Shown piece after piece: positions 62,830 to 64,000 of a stretch of 64,000 bases of DNA. The position numbers and the translations under genes were made by a program. The notes under the pieces are model-generated. The model did no database searches, was not told the DNA's origin, and saw nothing but the letters and a program-made list of their open reading frames with translations. The stretch's first letter is position 1; every line of letters begins with the position of its first letter. The stretch comes from Chaetoceros tenuissimus (Eukaryota; Bacillariophyta; Thalassiosirophyceae; Chaetocerotales; Chaetocerotaceae): contig BLLK01000047.1 in assembly GCA_021927905.1 (NCBI GenBank), positions 806,001 through 870,000 of the forward strand, in the 5' to 3' direction.

Positions 62830-64000
62830 ATGGACGGTCTCTCGGCTCGGATGATGATGCAGATGTTGGATGACCAGGTGAACATGTCATGTAATATTCC
62901 AACCCAACTTGATGTTGGAAAGTTCGTACCAGAGCATTTACTCCTGGAATGGCATCGGAAGATGCAAATCAAAATGCCACAGGTATTTACTCCTGATGAC
63001 AAAATGTTTGGCGAGCATGGAAGGCAGCACCCATATGGTACAAAACTCATGACGTTTTTTGATGATGATCCAAGTAAACCCATGAGATGTGAAGTGAAGG
63101 GATCGAAATGGAATAAAGAAATGTACATGGGACTACCAGATAATCGAGAGCCTTACTATGTCGTTCTGATCAATGGAGAAATATCGCAAATTCCTTTTAC
63201 AAGCGCTCATGAAGAAGGAGGGTGGCAAGTTGGATGGGATAGAAAAGGCCCAGTCGAGCAAAAGGACGAGGAAGAAGATGAATTTCCAAGAAAATGTATC
63301 ATGTGCAGTAATCCTCAATGTGCGAAAACTAATCCCAAAATACGTTGCCTTTGTAAAATCGCATATTATTGCTCATATGGATGTAGAACTGATGATATGG
63401 ATGAGCATGCATTCTACTGCAGAACCGCAGAAGACATGCGCAAAATAACGATGCGCACCTACGGCTCACAACGATTGGATCCTTCTGAAATCCCTCTACT
63501 TGTTTGTGTTGATTGCAAAATTTGCAACAAAGATGCAAGGGACAGACATCCCCATTGTTTTAAAAAGTGTGGACATGTGTATTGCCATGACTGTTTAGAA
63601 TCTTGGTATGAAATAAAAGAGCAAGGTTGTCCATGTTGTCGTGCCGAGAGATCGAAACTATCGCCAATTTCGAAATATGAGAAAGATATATACTTTCTCG
63701 CACATTTTTGTGCAGCAAAGGCTAATGCAAGACCAAAGGGTTCCATTGAAAGACGTATGCTCTGTGATCAGGCCTTGGATTATATCACTAAATTGATTGG
63801 TAGAGAATTAAACAATTTTGCTAAGTCAGAAATATCCCTCTCCATGGCCAAGATTCTCAATCTTCATGGGAGAGAAATGCACAGAACTATGTCCCTTGTA
63901 TTAGCTAGATCCGAGTTCTCGAAAGGATCTTATAACGAGAAAATCGTACTTGCAGAGACTGAAGGTCACAATGGAAATTGGCAAGAAGCTTTGGATATAT
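62830..64000 (+). CDS. MYND-RING finger protein (3' end outside window)
   Basis: The frame is open from the ATG at 62830 to the window edge, at least 390 residues. After a Met-rich N-terminus there is a conserved-looking region of about 150 residues. A MYND-like finger follows (CIMCSNPQC...CLCKIAYYCSYGC...HAFYC, about 157-198). A RING finger comes next (CKICNKDARDRHPHCFKKCGHVYCHDCLESW...CPCCR, about 227-275). The tail is helical (RRMLCDQALDYITKLIG, SEISLSMAKILNLHG). The RING suggests an E3 ubiquitin ligase and the MYND a partner-binding module. The C-terminal helices could be TPR-like but are cut off. Confidence 0.8.
   Translation, partial: MDGLSARMMMQMLDDQVNMSCNIPTQLDVGKFVPEHLLLEWHRKMQIKMPQVFTPDDKMFGEHGRQHPYGTKLMTFFDDDPSKPMRCEVKGSKWNKEMYMGLPDNREPYYVVLINGEISQIPFTSAHEEGGWQVGWDRKGPVEQKDEEEDEFPRKCIMCSNPQCAKTNPKIRCLCKIAYYCSYGCRTDDMDEHAFYCRTAEDMRKITMRTYGSQRLDPSEIPLLVCVDCKICNKDARDRHPHCFKKCGHVYCHDCLESWYEIKEQGCPCCRAERSKLSPISKYEKDIYFLAHFCAAKANARPKGSIERRMLCDQALDYITKLIGRELNNFAKSEISLSMAKILNLHGREMHRTMSLVLARSEFSKGSYNEKIVLAETEGHNGNWQEALDI

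Noticed and set aside
1-64000. CRISPR arrays, bacterial operons, riboswitches, rRNA genes
   Set aside because: No regularly spaced short repeats, no Shine-Dalgarno-linked gene runs and no rRNA-like segments. Introns, targeting signals and the tRNA show eukaryotic nuclear DNA.

Overview
The window looks like nuclear DNA of a diatom, most likely a centric one. Many proteins start with a signal peptide followed by the heterokont plastid motif (SAF, AFAP, NAF). Genes are compact, with short GT-AG introns of about 55 to 400 bp. There are Ser/Pro/Lys-rich secreted proteins of the kind found with biosilica. An axonemal EFHC1-type protein is present, as expected of a lineage with flagellate gametes. 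All calls come from reading the sequence; no database search was run.

Layout. 0-12 kb is a photosynthesis neighbourhood: a partial uroporphyrin-III methyltransferase, a small 2Fe-2S ferredoxin-like protein, the plastid ATP synthase gamma chain, and three minus-strand ferredoxin-NADP reductase (FNR) genes. The FNR catalytic parts are nearly identical while their N-terminal parts differ. A GH43-like secreted protein lies between the first two FNR copies, and a 183-bp tandem duplication sits at the 3' end of the second. 12-21 kb holds a B-type cyclin, a single-pass membrane protein, a four-KH RNA-binding protein and a decayed ankyrin-repeat gene. 21-28 kb holds EFHC1, a small hypothetical protein, an SGNH esterase and an SPX-like protein. 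The last of these diverges from a Na+/phosphate cotransporter (28.9-30.6 kb).

30-41 kb holds plastid coproporphyrinogen oxidase, a TPR-Aha1 co-chaperone, a seven-helix receptor, a membrane-tethered FABP-like protein and a repeat protein with a C-terminal MYND finger. 41-50 kb holds two tandem wall-type proteins, a 988-residue polytopic membrane protein, a MAPEG-like protein, a 0.7-kb terminal-inverted-repeat element and an HSF-type transcription factor. 50-64 kb holds PFKFB, an FG-GAP receptor-like protein, a plastid-targeted carrier, a small plastid membrane protein, a Sec14 protein, tRNA-Glu(CTC), an unknown gene with a possible targeting exon, degenerate repeats, and a partial MYND-RING protein.

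The strongest observations are these. (1) The FNR triplet has homogenised catalytic domains on variable, apparently thylakoid-anchoring N-termini, with TGACGT-type promoter motifs. (2) The second PFKFB intron is 113 bp, exactly the period of a tandem duplication of the preceding exon end, which reads as a recent intron gain. (3) The same PFKFB has lost the catalytic histidine of its bisphosphatase half. (4) Several domain fusions are unusual: TPR-Aha1, TM-FABP, and an SF1-type KH followed by three FUBP-type KH domains.
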